Translations under genes and position numbers: made by a program
The notes under the pieces: generated by a model
What the model saw: only the letters and a program-made list of their open reading frames with translations
Databases searched by the model: none
Told to the model about the DNA's origin: nothing
Origin: Eilatimonas milleporae
Lineage (GTDB): Bacteria > Pseudomonadota > Alphaproteobacteria > Sphingomonadales > Kordiimonadaceae
Length of the DNA: 64,000 nt
NCBI RefSeq assembly: GCF_003688555.1
Contig: NZ_REFR01000013.1
Span: forward strand, 186,001-250,000
Direction of reading: 5' to 3'
Shown: in pieces, positions 40,575-51,063 of the stretch
Layout of the letters: each line of letters begins with the position of its first letter
Numbering within the stretch: position 1 is the first letter of the stretch

Positions 40575-41009
40575 CTATTCATCCCATGTCTGGTAATGGG
40601 CGCGCATATGGGCAAGGCCGTCCAGGATGATATCCTCCAGTACCGCCATGTCCACATCCGCCAGTTTGTTGATGTACAGACAGCTTTTGCCCAGCTTGTG
40701 TTTGCCGAGACGGGCCAGTTTATCGGACATGTCGCGGTATCCCGGCAGGACATAGATGCTCAGCGCGGTTTTGCGCGGGCTGAAACCGGTCAGCATGAAA
40801 TCGCCTTCCCGCCCGCTGTCATATTTATAGTGATAGCGGCCATATCCGACGATACCGGGTCCCCACATCCGAGGCTTCAGGCCCGTGACCCGTTGGAAAA
40901 ACTCCAACAAGGTCAGACCGTCCTCACGCCGTTGCGGATGCGCAACAGATGCCACGAAATCCGCCGGGTCGACAGCCGTGGGTTTGGTTTTATTCTCTGT
41001 TTTGGCCAT
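40575..41009 (-). CDS. DUF1801 domain protein
   Basis: 144 residues from ATG 41009 (GAGGG upstream). Contains VDPADFVASVAHPQRREDGLTLLEFFQRVTG, MWGPGIVGYGRYHYKYDSGREGDFMLTGFSPRKTALSIYVLPGYRDMSDKLARLGKHKLGKSCLYINKLADVD, all typical of the DUF1801 (YdhG/YjbR-like) fold. Function not known for the family. It is convergent with the kynureninase gene, with only 23 bases between. Confidence 0.9.
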   Translation of the reverse strand: MAKTENKTKPTAVDPADFVASVAHPQRREDGLTLLEFFQRVTGLKPRMWGPGIVGYGRYHYKYDSGREGDFMLTGFSPRKTALSIYVLPGYRDMSDKLARLGKHKLGKSCLYINKLADVDMAVLEDIILDGLAHMRAHYQTWDE

Positions 41010-41339
41010 GCATGGCGCCCTCTTCACACACCGGCTTGTGGAAAAAGTTTAGCACGGCCACACGTAAAAAGCTTTCCCTCCGCCTTGCCGCTGCCCGGCC
41101 CTGCACACCCTCCCAGCAGGGGACATCGGGGGTTTGGTGCGGAACCATCAATGAAAACACACTTTATAGGGGAATTTTAAAGCAGATCCGGAACCGGTTT
41201 ATAAACCCAGGAAATATTATTTAATCAATTAAATCAATAATTTAGATCATTAATAATTTTTTAACTCACGCCATAATCCGGCCTTTTTTCATTCACGTAA
41301 TGCCTGCACCGATCATTTTCCATGAAAGGGAATATCTCT
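41010..41339. other. Intergenic promoter region of the outer membrane protein
   Basis: AT-rich from 41160 to 41300. It holds the promoters for the minus-strand DUF1801 gene and the plus-strand outer membrane gene; no boxes are fixed and no gene is seen. Confidence 0.45.
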
Positions 41340-42158
41340 ATGACTATTGGCAAATTCATGGCAGGGGGCCTGATGGCTCTCTGTCTTGGTGCGGGTGCGG
41401 CCCCCAGCGTCCTCGCACAACAACAGCAGCAGCAGTCGCATAAATCCGGCTGGTATGGATCGCTTGGCGGGTCTCTCGGTTTCCGGTCTGATTCCAACAA
41501 TTCCGGCGCTTTGACCGGGGATTTCACCACCGGTGCCGGCACCAACATTCCGGCCGGCACCGTTCTGGACAGCGGCACGGCGCTTGGCTGGAACACCGAA
41601 TATGACACCGGGTTCGGCCTGAACGGCGCTGTCGGCTACCGCCTGGGCAACGGCTTCCGGGTTGAGGCGGAACTGGCCTATTTCGACAATGACGTGGATC
41701 TCCACAACGGCCTGACGGCCGGGGCCAACGCTCTGGACGGCGAAGATGCCGGCGTTCTGACAACGGGATCCGCCAATGTCGGCGCGACGGTTGGCAGCGT
41801 CATTGCCGACGGACGCGGGTCCACCAGTATTCTCGCCCCCATGCTGAATGCTTACTATGATTTCAATCTGGACAGCCCGCTCAAGCCCTATCTTGGCGGC
41901 GGTATCGGCTGGGCCATGACGGATGTGGAATTCAACCCGTCCGGCGTGGATATCGCGGATGATGACGATGACAGTTTCGCCTGGCAGCTTAAAGGCGGCC
42001 TGACATTCGACGTCAGCAACCGTGTCGAGCTGTTTGCCGAATACCGTTATTTCAACGGTGGCGACGCCAACGTCGACCTGAACCTGCTGCCGGCATCGCT
42101 GGACGTTGAAAACGAAATCCACTCCGTCGGCGTTGGATTGCGCTTTAACCTGTACTGA
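41340..42158 (+). CDS. Outer membrane beta-barrel protein (OmpA/opacity-like)
   Basis: 272 residues from ATG 41340 (AAAGGG upstream). Signal peptide MTIGKFMAGGLMALCLGAGAAPSVLA, then a run of six Gln and WYGSLGGSLGF. Eight-strand pattern: NTEYDTGFGLNGAVGYRLGNGFRVEAELAYF, APMLNAYYDFNLDSPLKPYLGGGIGWAM, LFAEYRYFNG, ending HSVGVGLRFNLY with a C-terminal Tyr. No OmpA peptidoglycan domain. A small ion or adhesion barrel; role unknown. Confidence 0.85.
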   Translation: MTIGKFMAGGLMALCLGAGAAPSVLAQQQQQQSHKSGWYGSLGGSLGFRSDSNNSGALTGDFTTGAGTNIPAGTVLDSGTALGWNTEYDTGFGLNGAVGYRLGNGFRVEAELAYFDNDVDLHNGLTAGANALDGEDAGVLTTGSANVGATVGSVIADGRGSTSILAPMLNAYYDFNLDSPLKPYLGGGIGWAMTDVEFNPSGVDIADDDDDSFAWQLKGGLTFDVSNRVELFAEYRYFNGGDANVDLNLLPASLDVENEIHSVGVGLRFNLY

Positions 42159-42315
42159 AACACGGACAGTTTAATTTTTTCTTGAATGATTCCGCTGCCC
42201 ACTGCCGGCCGGTTCCCACTCAGTCCTTTTCCGGGGGCCTGCCGGCTCTTTTATCACGTGTTTCTGCCTGTTCACCCAGCCTCATATCTCTTGTGCATGC
42301 ATGAATGCCCCGCCT

Positions 42316-43116
42316 CTATTCCGGCGGCATGGGCAGAATAGCATAGCGCGTGCGCCGGTCCGGATGCGTCAGCCAGCGCTCTATGGCGGCATTCAGCGCC
42401 GGCAAATGCCGGGTACACGGCCCGTCGCGCTTCATCATCATCACCACCGGGGTGACGATACGCGTCTCCGGCACCTCCCTGAAATTGCGTGCCGCGTCCA
42501 TGGTATCGGCCACGACCCAGAAACTGCTCACGGGTGCGATCGTGACATCCGCACGGCGGGCCAGCAGGACACGGATCAACTGATACGGCTTGTCGACAAA
42601 CAGAATCTGTTCGGGCGACCATTTCAGTTCCGGACGGGTATCCAGCACGGGCAATCCACGATACGCCGTCACGGTAAATCCGGGCTCACGGATCATCCGG
42701 GCTGTGATATCCTGCCGGCTCACCAGGGCGAAAAAAGCGTAGAGTTCACTCATGAACGGCCGTGACAGCAGAAACCGTTCTTCCCGCGCCCGGCTTTTCA
42801 GGGCGGAAAAAATCATATCGACACTGCCGGTTTCCAGCCCGGCAAGGGTACGCACCCAGGGTGTCTGTTCCAGATACTCGTAGGCAAAACCGGTATCGGC
42901 GAATATGTCGGAAACCGCATCGATCATCGGCCCGTACCGGTTGTCGCCATCGCTGAAAATATAGGGCGGCCATAAAACCGCACCGCCGACGCGGACTGTG
43001 TCGCACCGCTCATCCGCCATGGCGGGCCATCCATACGGGATCACGGCCGCCAAAGCGGCAAGCGTCGTGAAAAACAGCCGAACTATTCTACGGATCCGCC
43101 ACATAATGCCACTCAT
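42316..43116 (-). CDS. Orphan periplasmic solute-binding protein (SBP_bac_3 type)
   Basis: 266 residues. N-terminal hydrophobic stretch RLFFTTLAALAAVIPYGWPAMADE is a signal peptide. The mature part has PYIFSDGDNRYGPMIDAVSDIFADTGFAYEYLEQTPWVRTLAGLETGSVDMIF and ALKSRAREERFLLSRPFMSELYAFF, as in amino-acid-type binding proteins. No permease or ATPase lies next to it, so it may work with a distant system or as a sensor. I chose 43116; ATG 43104 is also possible. It lies 31 bases after the ribokinase gene stop and may share that operon. Confidence 0.8.
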   Translation of the reverse strand: MSGIMWRIRRIVRLFFTTLAALAAVIPYGWPAMADERCDTVRVGGAVLWPPYIFSDGDNRYGPMIDAVSDIFADTGFAYEYLEQTPWVRTLAGLETGSVDMIFSALKSRAREERFLLSRPFMSELYAFFALVSRQDITARMIREPGFTVTAYRGLPVLDTRPELKWSPEQILFVDKPYQLIRVLLARRADVTIAPVSSFWVVADTMDAARNFREVPETRIVTPVVMMMKRDGPCTRHLPALNAAIERWLTHPDRRTRYAILPMPPE

Positions 43117-43147
43117 TATGACGACACGGCTCCGCGCGGGCCAGCGG

Positions 43148-44017
43148 CTAGACCATCCGGGCGGCAATATCGCTGCAAAATGGCATGGACGGCTGGGCAC
43201 CGGCCCCCATACAGGCCAGCGCTCCGGCCGTGACCGCGAACTCCAGGGCATGCCCGGGTGCATCGCCGCGCGCCAGGGCAACGGTCAGTGCGGCGGAAAA
43301 CGCGTCCCCGGCCCCGGTGGTGTCAACCACATCGACCTTCGGCGGCCTGGCACGGGCCAGCTCAACGCCCCCCTTGCTTAACACGGCCCCTTCCACGCCA
43401 TAGGTCGTCGCCAGCAATCCTCTGTACCCGTCCAGCTGGCTGCCATAGGCCGCGCGCTCATGCTCATTGACGATCAGAAGGTTGGTCGCCGCCAACAGCG
43501 CATCCGGCACCGGCAGGGCCGGGGCGGCGTTCAGGGCAAACAGGCTGGCGGCCCGGCCGCGCACCTGTTCGGCCACCACCATCACCGTATCCACCGGAAT
43601 TTCCAGTTGGCACAACACCGCGTCGGCATGCGGCACCACGACATAGTCATCGCTGAAGGCACCGTTTGCACCCGAAGCCACCGTGATCAGGTTTTCCCCG
43701 TCCGCGCCCACCATGATCAGTGCAACGGCGGTCGGCACATCGCTGAACGTGTTGATAACGCTAAGGTCGACACCCTCTGTCCGCATAAGGGACAGCGCCT
43801 CATCGGCGAACGCATCATTACCCAGGCACCCGACAAAGGCGACTTCCGCCCCCAGACGCTTGGCGGCGATGGCCTGATTGGCCCCCTTGCCGCCCGGATG
43901 GCGGGTCAGTGTCGCACCGGTCACCGTTTCACCGGGTCTCGGCAGTGTTTCGGCATATGTGAACAGGTCGAGGTTGACGGAACCGATCACTGCGATACGA
44001 GGGGTGTTGTCGGCCAT
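43148..44017 (-). CDS. rbsK: Ribokinase (PfkB family)
   Basis: 289 residues. N-terminal GSVNLDLFTYAETLPRPGETVTGATLTRHPGGKGANQAIAAKRLGAEVAFVGCLGNDAFAD is the first PfkB signature (GGKGANQA), and VDTTGAGDAFSAALTVAL with Asp base (near 245) is the second. It phosphorylates ribose, so with the adjacent nucleoside hydrolase it would complete nucleoside salvage: nucleoside to base plus ribose to ribose-5-phosphate. The stop of the nucleoside hydrolase lies 10 bases before its start. Confidence 0.93.
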   Translation of the reverse strand: MADNTPRIAVIGSVNLDLFTYAETLPRPGETVTGATLTRHPGGKGANQAIAAKRLGAEVAFVGCLGNDAFADEALSLMRTEGVDLSVINTFSDVPTAVALIMVGADGENLITVASGANGAFSDDYVVVPHADAVLCQLEIPVDTVMVVAEQVRGRAASLFALNAAPALPVPDALLAATNLLIVNEHERAAYGSQLDGYRGLLATTYGVEGAVLSKGGVELARARPPKVDVVDTTGAGDAFSAALTVALARGDAPGHALEFAVTAGALACMGAGAQPSMPFCSDIAARMV

Positions 44018-44026
44018 GGCGTATCC

Positions 44027-44986
44027 TCAAGGCTGGAATGTGGGGCGGCGCAACGGGTAGCGCGCCAGATGGTCTGTCAACAAGGTATAAAATCCGTCCG
44101 CATCGACACTGTGCACCCAGTCGCAATTGGGGTCGCGGCCGGACACATGCCAAAAATCAACGGCCGTATGTCCCATGGTCAGGGGCGATCCGGTCTCAAC
44201 CGCCACATTGACATGTTTGGACGCGAACAAATCGGGTGCCAGCAGCCAGGCGATGGTACAGGGATCGTGCAGGGGCGCACCGCCAAAGCCGTATTTCAGA
44301 CTGTCATGACGGTTGAAAAAACCAAGCATGCCATGCACCGCCGCCGATGCCGGCGTCCCCAACGCCTCGATCGCCTCCAGGCGCGGGCGCGTGGTCACCA
44401 CCTGATGGCTGGCATCCAGACCAATGGCGGTGATGGGCCGCCCACAGTCGAACACCACATGGGCGGCATGGGGATCGACAAGAATGTTGAACTCGGCGGA
44501 CGGAGAAAAATTGCCCCCCTCCCGCATGGCACCCCCCATCATGACGATCCGCTCGATCTTGGGCAGGATGGACGGGTCTTTGACAATGGCCATGGCGATA
44601 TTGGTCAGCGGCCCGGTCGGCACCAGCGTCACGCTCGCGTCCGCCTGCGCCCTCAGGGTGTCGATGATGAAATCAACCCCGTGGGCAGCCCCCAGCGGCA
44701 TGGCGGGATCATGGATATCCATGCCGTCGATGCCGGTGGGGCCATGCACGCTTTCCGCCGTCATCGGCGGCCTGACCATGGGCCGGCGGCATCCGGCATG
44801 GACAGGGATGTCCGTGCGGCCGGCCAGCTCGCGGATAATCCGGATATTGCGCTGCGTCAGGTCCAGCGGCACATTGCCCGCGACCGCCGTCACCCCGAGG
44901 ATTTCCAGATCGCGCGATGCCATGGCCAGCAACAGCATGACGGCATCGTCCTGGCCGGGATCGCAATCAATCAGGATTTTTTTCAT
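44027..44986 (-). CDS. Nucleoside hydrolase (inosine-uridine preferring type)
   Basis: 319 residues from ATG 44986. ILIDCDPGQDDAVMLLLA carries the DxDxxxDD metal site, VPTGPLTNIAMAI and VMMGGAMREGGNFSPSAEFNI the substrate and N-terminal Asn loops, and DPHAAHVVFD the metal-binding Asp. The frame could extend to 45094, but the first conserved block begins right at 44986. It splits ribonucleosides to base and ribose. First gene of the salvage pair, with ribokinase following. Confidence 0.93.
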   Translation of the reverse strand: MKKILIDCDPGQDDAVMLLLAMASRDLEILGVTAVAGNVPLDLTQRNIRIIRELAGRTDIPVHAGCRRPMVRPPMTAESVHGPTGIDGMDIHDPAMPLGAAHGVDFIIDTLRAQADASVTLVPTGPLTNIAMAIVKDPSILPKIERIVMMGGAMREGGNFSPSAEFNILVDPHAAHVVFDCGRPITAIGLDASHQVVTTRPRLEAIEALGTPASAAVHGMLGFFNRHDSLKYGFGGAPLHDPCTIAWLLAPDLFASKHVNVAVETGSPLTMGHTAVDFWHVSGRDPNCDWVHSVDADGFYTLLTDHLARYPLRRPTFQP

Positions 44987-45111
44987 GGCGGACTTGCCTT
45001 CACGAAAGACACCGGCGCGGCAGCGCATCAGGGCACCAAATGAATGACCAAAGTGAAAACCATATTGGCAGGCGCCGCAAGCATTAGGCGCCACTAGGAC
45101 GTCCGGACTGT

Positions 45112-47760
45112 TCAGTCTGCCAAATTGGGCCGCAGATAACGCTCGGCCAGCGTCACCGGCAGGCCCGCGCGGGCGGCGTAATCGGCCAGTTGATCCTGTC
45201 CTATCTTGCCGGCACCGAAATAATGGCTGTCCGGATGGGCAAAATAAAAACCCGAAACACTGGCGGTCGGCAACATGGCAAAACTTTCCGTCAGGACGAT
45301 ACCGGCCCCGGCCTCGGCCCCCAGAAGGCGGAACAGGTCCGGTTTCATGCTGTGGTCGGGACAGGCCGGATATCCGGGCGCCGGGCGGATACCGCGATAC
45401 CGCTCGCGGATCAGGGCATCGTTTTCCAGGTCCTCGTCCGGGGCATAGGCCCAGAATTCCCTGCGCACACGCTCATGCAGACGCTCGGCGAAGGCCTCTG
45501 CCAGGCGGTCGGCAAGCGCCTTCAGCAGAATATCGTGGTAATCGTCATGGGCGGCCTTGAACCGCTCCAGATGCGGCTCGATCCCATGCCCGGCCGTCAC
45601 GGCGAATCCGCCGATCCAGTCCGGCGCGCCGCCGGCCGGCGCGATGAAGTCCGCCAGACAGTCATTGGCCCGCCCGTCCCGTTTCATCACCTGTTGCCGC
45701 AGGAAATGGAACCGGTGCAGTTCGTCGCTGCGGCTCTCATCGCTGTACAGCACGATATCATCGCCGTCCGAGGCAGCGGGCCAGAAACCGAACGCCGCCT
45801 TCGCCGACAGCCATTTCTCATCGACGATATGCTTCAGCATGGCCTGCGCATCGTCGAACAGGCTTTGCGCGCTTTCGCCCACCACCGGGTCCTTCAGGAT
45901 TTTCGGGTAGGTTCCCGCCAGCTCCCAGGTCCGGAAAAAGGGGGTCCAGTCAATGCGCGGCACCAGATCGGCCAGGTCATAGTCTTCCAGCACGCGGACG
46001 CCCGTAAACGACGGCGCGACCGGCCGGGCATCGCCGTCAAAGGACAATGCCGCACGGTTGGCGCGGGCATCCACCAGGCTCGACAGCCGGTCCGCCTTTG
46101 GCTTGGCGGCCCGTTTTTCGCGGATATCCGCGTATGTTTCCTTGGTGTCCGCCGCAAAGGCCTTGCAGCCGGTGCCCACCAGCGTCCCGGCCACCCCGAC
46201 GGCGCGCGAGGCATCCAGAACATGGATCACGGGGCCGGTATAGGCCGGGTCGATCTTCACCGCCGTATGCGGACGGCTGGTGGTGGCCCCCCCGATCAGA
46301 AGCGGCATGTCCATGCCGGCCCGCTGCATCTCTTCGGCCACGGTCACCATTTCATCCAGCGACGGCGTGATCAGACCCGAAAGACCGATCATATCGGCGC
46401 CGTTTTCGTTTGCAGCCTTCAGAATATCCGTCCACGGGACCATGACGCCCAGGTCGATCACCTCGAAATTGTTACACTGCAACACGACGCCGACGATATT
46501 CTTGCCGATATCGTGCACATCGCCCTTGACCGTCGCCATGACGATCTTGCCCTTGGCACTGGCTTCGGTCTTCTCCTCCTCGATAAAGGGCTGAAGATAA
46601 GCGACCGATTTCTTCATCACACGGGCAGACTTGACGACCTGCGGCAGAAACATTTCGCCCGCGCCGAACAGATCGCCGACCACATTCATGCCATCCATCA
46701 GCGGCCCTTCGATGACATCCAGCGGCTTGACCGCCTGTAGGCGAGCCTCTTCCGTGTCGGCAATGATGAAGTCGTCAATCCCCTTGACCAGCGCATGTTC
46801 AAGCCGTTTTTCCACCGGGGCCTCGCGCCAGCCCAGATCCTCCTCGCGCTTTTTACCGCTGCCCTTGTAGGTGTCCGCGACCTCCAGCAACCGGTCGGTC
46901 GCATCCGCGCGGCGATTGAGAATGACGTCCTCGACCCGTTCACGTAGGTCCTCGGGCATGTCGGAATAAACGGTCAACTGGCCGGCATTGACGATCCCCA
47001 TATCCATGCCGGCGCGGATGGCATGATACAGAAAGGCACTGTGCATCGCTTCGCGCACCGGATTGTTGCCCCGGAAGGAAAAGGAAATATTGGACACCCC
47101 GCCCGACACACGGGCATGGGGCAGCGTTTCCTTGATGCGGCGCGTCGCCTCGATGAAATGGACACCGTAAGGGTTATGGTCCTCGATCCCCGTCGCCACG
47201 GCGAAAATATTGGGGTCGAAAATAATATCCTCCGGCGCGAAACCGGCCCGCTCCACCAGCAGGTGGTAACTGCGGGTGCAGATATCGACCTTGCGCTCCA
47301 CCGTGTCGGCCTGGCCGTCTTCGTCAAACGCCATGACCACCACGGCCGCCCCGTACCGCTGAATGCGCCGGGCCTGGTCCAGGAACGGCTTTTCCCCTTC
47401 CTTCAGGCTGATGGAATTGACGATGGCCTTGCCCTGCACGCATTTCAGGCCGGCCTCGATCACCGACCATTTGGAACTGTCGATCATGACGGGAACACGG
47501 GCGATGTCGGGCTCGGCCGCGATCATCTGGAGAAACCGCGCCATCGCCACCTCGGCGTCCAGCATGGCGTCATCCATGTTCACATCGATGATCTGGGCGC
47601 CGCCCTCCACCTGCCCGCGCGCAATGGCGACGGCCTCTTCATAGCGTTCCTCGAAGATCAGTTTCTTGAACTTGGCCGAACCGGCCACATTGGTACGCTC
47701 GCCGATATTGATGAACTGCTGTGCCGCCGAGGGCTGCTGTACTGCGCTTTGTGTCGTCAT
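45112..47760 (-). CDS. metH: Methionine synthase, C-terminal part: pterin, B12 and activation domains
   Basis: 882 residues. Begins with the pterin-binding domain [28 protein letters not shown] and [11 protein letters not shown]; then the B12 cap, the cobalamin motif [26 protein letters not shown] (Asp-x-His-x-x-Gly near 412), and ends with the activation domain [17 protein letters not shown] near 805 and a final Tyr/Arg rich region. It lacks the homocysteine-binding barrel, encoded by the next gene upstream, 25 bases before. So metH is split at the barrel junction. It transfers methyl from methyltetrahydrofolate to homocysteine. Confidence 0.95.
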   Translation of the reverse strand: MTTQSAVQQPSAAQQFINIGERTNVAGSAKFKKLIFEERYEEAVAIARGQVEGGAQIIDVNMDDAMLDAEVAMARFLQMIAAEPDIARVPVMIDSSKWSVIEAGLKCVQGKAIVNSISLKEGEKPFLDQARRIQRYGAAVVVMAFDEDGQADTVERKVDICTRSYHLLVERAGFAPEDIIFDPNIFAVATGIEDHNPYGVHFIEATRRIKETLPHARVSGGVSNISFSFRGNNPVREAMHSAFLYHAIRAGMDMGIVNAGQLTVYSDMPEDLRERVEDVILNRRADATDRLLEVADTYKGSGKKREEDLGWREAPVEKRLEHALVKGIDDFIIADTEEARLQAVKPLDVIEGPLMDGMNVVGDLFGAGEMFLPQVVKSARVMKKSVAYLQPFIEEEKTEASAKGKIVMATVKGDVHDIGKNIVGVVLQCNNFEVIDLGVMVPWTDILKAANENGADMIGLSGLITPSLDEMVTVAEEMQRAGMDMPLLIGGATTSRPHTAVKIDPAYTGPVIHVLDASRAVGVAGTLVGTGCKAFAADTKETYADIREKRAAKPKADRLSSLVDARANRAALSFDGDARPVAPSFTGVRVLEDYDLADLVPRIDWTPFFRTWELAGTYPKILKDPVVGESAQSLFDDAQAMLKHIVDEKWLSAKAAFGFWPAASDGDDIVLYSDESRSDELHRFHFLRQQVMKRDGRANDCLADFIAPAGGAPDWIGGFAVTAGHGIEPHLERFKAAHDDYHDILLKALADRLAEAFAERLHERVRREFWAYAPDEDLENDALIRERYRGIRPAPGYPACPDHSMKPDLFRLLGAEAGAGIVLTESFAMLPTASVSGFYFAHPDSHYFGAGKIGQDQLADYAARAGLPVTLAERYLRPNLAD

Positions 47761-47785
47761 GGGGCAATACTCGAAACCGGGGTTT

Positions 47786-48850
47786 TCATTGTGCCGCGAG
47801 CGTCAGCGGGTCGAGACCGGACAGCCGCATGGCCACCTCGGTATTTGGCAGTGCGCGCGGCGGCACACCGGCCACCGCGTCGGCAATGGCACGGATATGG
47901 TCCGGTGTGGTGCCGCAGCATCCGCCAACCAGATTGATCAGGCCATCACGGGCCCAGCCGCCCAGATGCCCGGCCGTCACGTCCGGGGTTTCGTCATATT
48001 CGCCCATTTCATTGGGCAGGCCGGCATTGGGGTAAACGCAGACATATGTGTCGGCAATGCCCGCCAACGTCGCCGCATGCGGACGCAGCATGTCGGCCCC
48101 GAAGGCACAGTTGAGACCCACGGTAAACGGCTTTGCGTGCCGCACCGAATGCCAGAAGGCCTCAATGGTCTGACCGGACAGATTGCGCCCCGACATATCG
48201 GTGATGGTGCAGGACAGCATCAGCGGCAACTTGCGGCCCGCCGCCTCGAACGCATCCTCGGCGGCAAAGATCGCCGCTTTCGCATTCAGCGTGTCGAATA
48301 CCGTCTCGATCAGGATCAGGTCGACCCCGCCCCGGATCAGGGCGTCGATCTGCTCGCGGTAGGCGGCGACCACTTCGTCAAACGTGACCTCGCGGAAGCC
48401 GGGATTGTTGACATCCGGCGATACGGACAGGGTCTTGTTCGTCGGACCGACGGCGCCGGCGACAAAACGCGGCTTGTCGGGGGTCTGATGACTCCACCGG
48501 TCGGCGGCACGCCGCGCGATGCGGGCGCCCTCCTCGTTGATCTCGGCGGCAAGCGACTCCATCGCATAATCCGCCATGGAAATACGGGTGCCGTTAAAGG
48601 TGTTGGTCTCGATCACATCGGCGCCGGCATCGAGGAATGTATCGTGAATTCCCTCGATCACATGCGGCTGGGTCAGGTTCAGCAGATCGTTATTGCCCTT
48701 CAGGTCCCGGTTCCAGGTGGCAAACCGTTCGCCCCGGAAATCGGCCTCGCCCAGCCTGTGGGTCTGGATCATCGTCCCCATGGCCCCGTCCAGGACGAGG
48801 ATGCGGTCCTTGACCAGCGCGCGAAGTTTTTGTTCGGTATCACCGGTCAT
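47786..48850 (-). CDS. metH: Methionine synthase, N-terminal homocysteine-binding part
   Basis: 354 residues, starting [38 protein letters not shown]. The Zn-binding Cys are in [12 protein letters not shown] (one Cys) and [12 protein letters not shown] (two Cys), in the order of intact MetH. It ends with a short loose tail ([15 protein letters not shown]) just where MetH would go on to the pterin domain. Start ATG 48850 overlaps the metF stop by four bases (ATGA). It must work in trans with the C-terminal protein. Confidence 0.95.
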   Translation of the reverse strand: MTGDTEQKLRALVKDRILVLDGAMGTMIQTHRLGEADFRGERFATWNRDLKGNNDLLNLTQPHVIEGIHDTFLDAGADVIETNTFNGTRISMADYAMESLAAEINEEGARIARRAADRWSHQTPDKPRFVAGAVGPTNKTLSVSPDVNNPGFREVTFDEVVAAYREQIDALIRGGVDLILIETVFDTLNAKAAIFAAEDAFEAAGRKLPLMLSCTITDMSGRNLSGQTIEAFWHSVRHAKPFTVGLNCAFGADMLRPHAATLAGIADTYVCVYPNAGLPNEMGEYDETPDVTAGHLGGWARDGLINLVGGCCGTTPDHIRAIADAVAGVPPRALPNTEVAMRLSGLDPLTLAAQ

Positions 48851-49839
48851 GCGGCACTCTCCCCTTTGGCATGATCCCCCGCACCGGTCGGCACGGCACG
48901 GTGGCCCAGCATGTGGCAAATGGCAAACGCCAGTTCAGCCCGGTTCAGGGTATAGAAATGAAAGGCGCGGACCCCGCCCGCGTGCAGACGCCGGCACATT
49001 TCCCCCGCCACCGTCGCGGCCACCAGATTGCGCGTGGCCGGGCGCTCGTCCAGGCCGTCGAACAGACGCGCCAGCCAGTCCGGGACACTAGCCCCGCAGC
49101 GGGCGGCAAACCCGGTCAGCGTCCTGAAATTGGTCACCGGCAGAATGCCCGGCACGATCGGCACATCGATCCCGCCTTTTTCCACGCGGTCGAGAAACCG
49201 GAAATAGCTCTCCGTTTCAAAAAAGAACTGGGTGATCGCCCGCGTGGCGCCCGCATCGATCTTGCGTTTCAGATTGTCCAGATCGGCATCCCAGTCGGCG
49301 CTGTCGGGGTGCTTTTCCGGATAGGCCGCAACCGAAATCTCGAAATCGCCAATGTCGCGGATGCCGGACACCAGCGCGGCGGCATTTTCATACCCTTGCG
49401 GATGCGGCGCATACCCGTCAGCCCCATCCGGCGCATCGCCGCGCAGTGCCACCAGATGCCGCACCCCGGCGGACCAGTATTCGCGGATCACGTCATCCAC
49501 CGCGCCGCAGGGCGCACCGACACAGGTCAGATGGGCGGCCGGTTTCAACGCGGTTTCGTCCAGAATACGCCGCACCGTGCGGTGCGTCCGCTCCCGCGTC
49601 GACCCGCCGGCACCATAGGTGACGGAGACAAAATCCGGCTCCAGCGGCGCCAGTGCCTGCACGGCGGACCACAGATTTTCCTCCATCTTCGGCGTTTTCG
49701 GGGGGAAAAACTCGAACGAAATTTTCACGTCCCGGACATCCTCGGCAAACAGCGACGCGTTGCCGCCCCGGCCAAAGGCGCGGGCCTCATGGGGCCCGCC
49801 GGGGGACCGGGCCAGGGACTGCGGGGGTTCGGCGGTCAT
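48847..49839 (-). CDS. metF: Methylenetetrahydrofolate reductase
   Basis: 330 residues. The first 35 are loose; the conserved part begins [23 protein letters not shown], then [71 protein letters not shown] and [16 protein letters not shown]. It reduces methylene-THF to methyl-THF, the methyl donor used by MetH. It overlaps the regulator (ATGA) and metH (ATGA), so all are coupled. Confidence 0.96.
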   Translation of the reverse strand: MTAEPPQSLARSPGGPHEARAFGRGGNASLFAEDVRDVKISFEFFPPKTPKMEENLWSAVQALAPLEPDFVSVTYGAGGSTRERTHRTVRRILDETALKPAAHLTCVGAPCGAVDDVIREYWSAGVRHLVALRGDAPDGADGYAPHPQGYENAAALVSGIRDIGDFEISVAAYPEKHPDSADWDADLDNLKRKIDAGATRAITQFFFETESYFRFLDRVEKGGIDVPIVPGILPVTNFRTLTGFAARCGASVPDWLARLFDGLDERPATRNLVAATVAGEMCRRLHAGGVRAFHFYTLNRAELAFAICHMLGHRAVPTGAGDHAKGESAA

Positions 49840-50810
49840 GCGGCTTCTCCTACCTTGCTGTCGGCACCGCGCATGTCGGGCATGCCGGCCTTGTCAAAAC
49901 GCCACAGGGTGACACGCAGGCGCCCGCCGTCCAGATGGCGGACGGCTCTGCTTTTCAGCCCGGCCTCTGCGGCCCAGCGGATTACTTCATCCGTGTCAAA
50001 CCCCAGACGGCGGTGGGCATGCTGTTCTCTCAGCATTTCCTCGTCATGGGGGGCAAAATCGGCGATCAGCAAACGGCCCGCCGGCGCCAGCACCCGCGCC
50101 GCCTCCCTCAGGGCGTCCTCCGGGTGCTCGGCGAAGTGCAGAACCTGATGGAACACCACAAGATCCTGCGACCCGTCATCGACAGGCAGGCCGTACATGT
50201 CCGCCTGGCGCACCTGGCAATGATCCAGGGACAGACGGCTCAGCTCACCGCGGGCCACCGCCAGCATCTCCCGTGACAGGTCGATCCCCAGCCCCGTGTG
50301 CGACCGGTCCGCGAACAGTTGCAGCATCCGGCCCGTGCCCGTGCCCACATCCAGGAGGTGGCCGATGGCCCGGCTACCGGCAAGGTCGAGCAGGGCGGCT
50401 TCCACCTCCGCTTCCGGCACGTAAAGGGAGCGAATCTCATCCCATTTTTCGGCATTGGCCCGGAAATAAGCCTGGGACCGCGCAACCCTGGCATGTCTGA
50501 TCGCCTTCAGAGCGTCTCTATCGGCCAGAATTTGCGGATCCGCCTCATCCATGAAGGACAGGATGCTGTCGCGCAATTGCTGGCCCAGTCCGGTGTCCGA
50601 CAGGCGGTAAAAAATCAGCGTGCCTTCGCGAAACCGGTCAAGAAGACCGGCATCGCACAACAGCTTCAGATGCCGTGAAACGCGCGGCTGGCTTTGCCCC
50701 AGAACGTCGACGATCTCATTCACGGCAAGCGCGCCGCGCCTCAGCAGCGCCAGAATGCGCAGCCGCGTCAGCTCGCCGGCAGCCCGTAATATGGTTAAAA
50801 CCGCATCCAT
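49836..50810 (-). CDS. ArsR-family regulator fused to a methyltransferase domain (SahR-like)
   Basis: 324 residues from ATG 50810; longer frames start upstream of the operator and are not needed. The winged helix at 10-80 has GELTRLRILALLRRGALAVNEIVDVLGQSQPRVSRHLKLLCDAGLL and a wing IFYRLSD. From about 150 there is a class I SAM fold: LLDVGTGTGRMLQLFADRSHTGLGIDLSREML, and VRQADMYGLPVDDGSQDLVVFHQVLHF. SahR regulators (ArsR-type) control methionine genes in Proteobacteria through S-adenosylhomocysteine, so the SAM domain is probably a sensor. It heads the metF-metH operon and has a palindrome 28 bases before its start. Confidence 0.85.
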   Translation of the reverse strand: MDAVLTILRAAGELTRLRILALLRRGALAVNEIVDVLGQSQPRVSRHLKLLCDAGLLDRFREGTLIFYRLSDTGLGQQLRDSILSFMDEADPQILADRDALKAIRHARVARSQAYFRANAEKWDEIRSLYVPEAEVEAALLDLAGSRAIGHLLDVGTGTGRMLQLFADRSHTGLGIDLSREMLAVARGELSRLSLDHCQVRQADMYGLPVDDGSQDLVVFHQVLHFAEHPEDALREAARVLAPAGRLLIADFAPHDEEMLREQHAHRRLGFDTDEVIRWAAEAGLKSRAVRHLDGGRLRVTLWRFDKAGMPDMRGADSKVGEAA

Positions 50811-50837
50811 CTCGTCATTTCCATTGCCCGGACAGGA

Positions 50838-50857
50838 ATATAAAGATTTCTTTATAT
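50838..50857. promoter_or_regulatory. Palindromic operator of the metF-metH operon (SahR-type)
   Basis: ATATAAAGATTTCTTTATAT: arms ATATAAAGA and TCTTTATAT are exact inverted copies with only TT between. It lies 28 bases before the regulator start, where the promoter should be, and fits the ATATnAAGATnTCTTnATAT type of site I recall for SahR; the exact consensus is from memory. Autoregulation is the simplest reading. Confidence 0.65.
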
Positions 50858-51063
50858 AAGTAAAGTGTGAATGACAGAGGGCAGAAAACTTTGCAATGAA
50901 AACGGCAGAACAAAAAGGCTGACGAATACGCTTGGGAAAAACGCTGGCGATTCTGCAAATCCGCTCCATATCAGATTGCCGCACCATAAACACACCCGCG
51001 AGGGCCGGACATCACGACGCAGCGTGGCGGCCTGACGCGGACCCAGACGACCGAGGGTTGACT

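Noticed and set aside
50811-51063. SAM or SAH riboswitch ahead of the methionine operon
   Set aside because: No conserved riboswitch fold was recognisable; the short leader and the palindrome point to a protein regulator instead.
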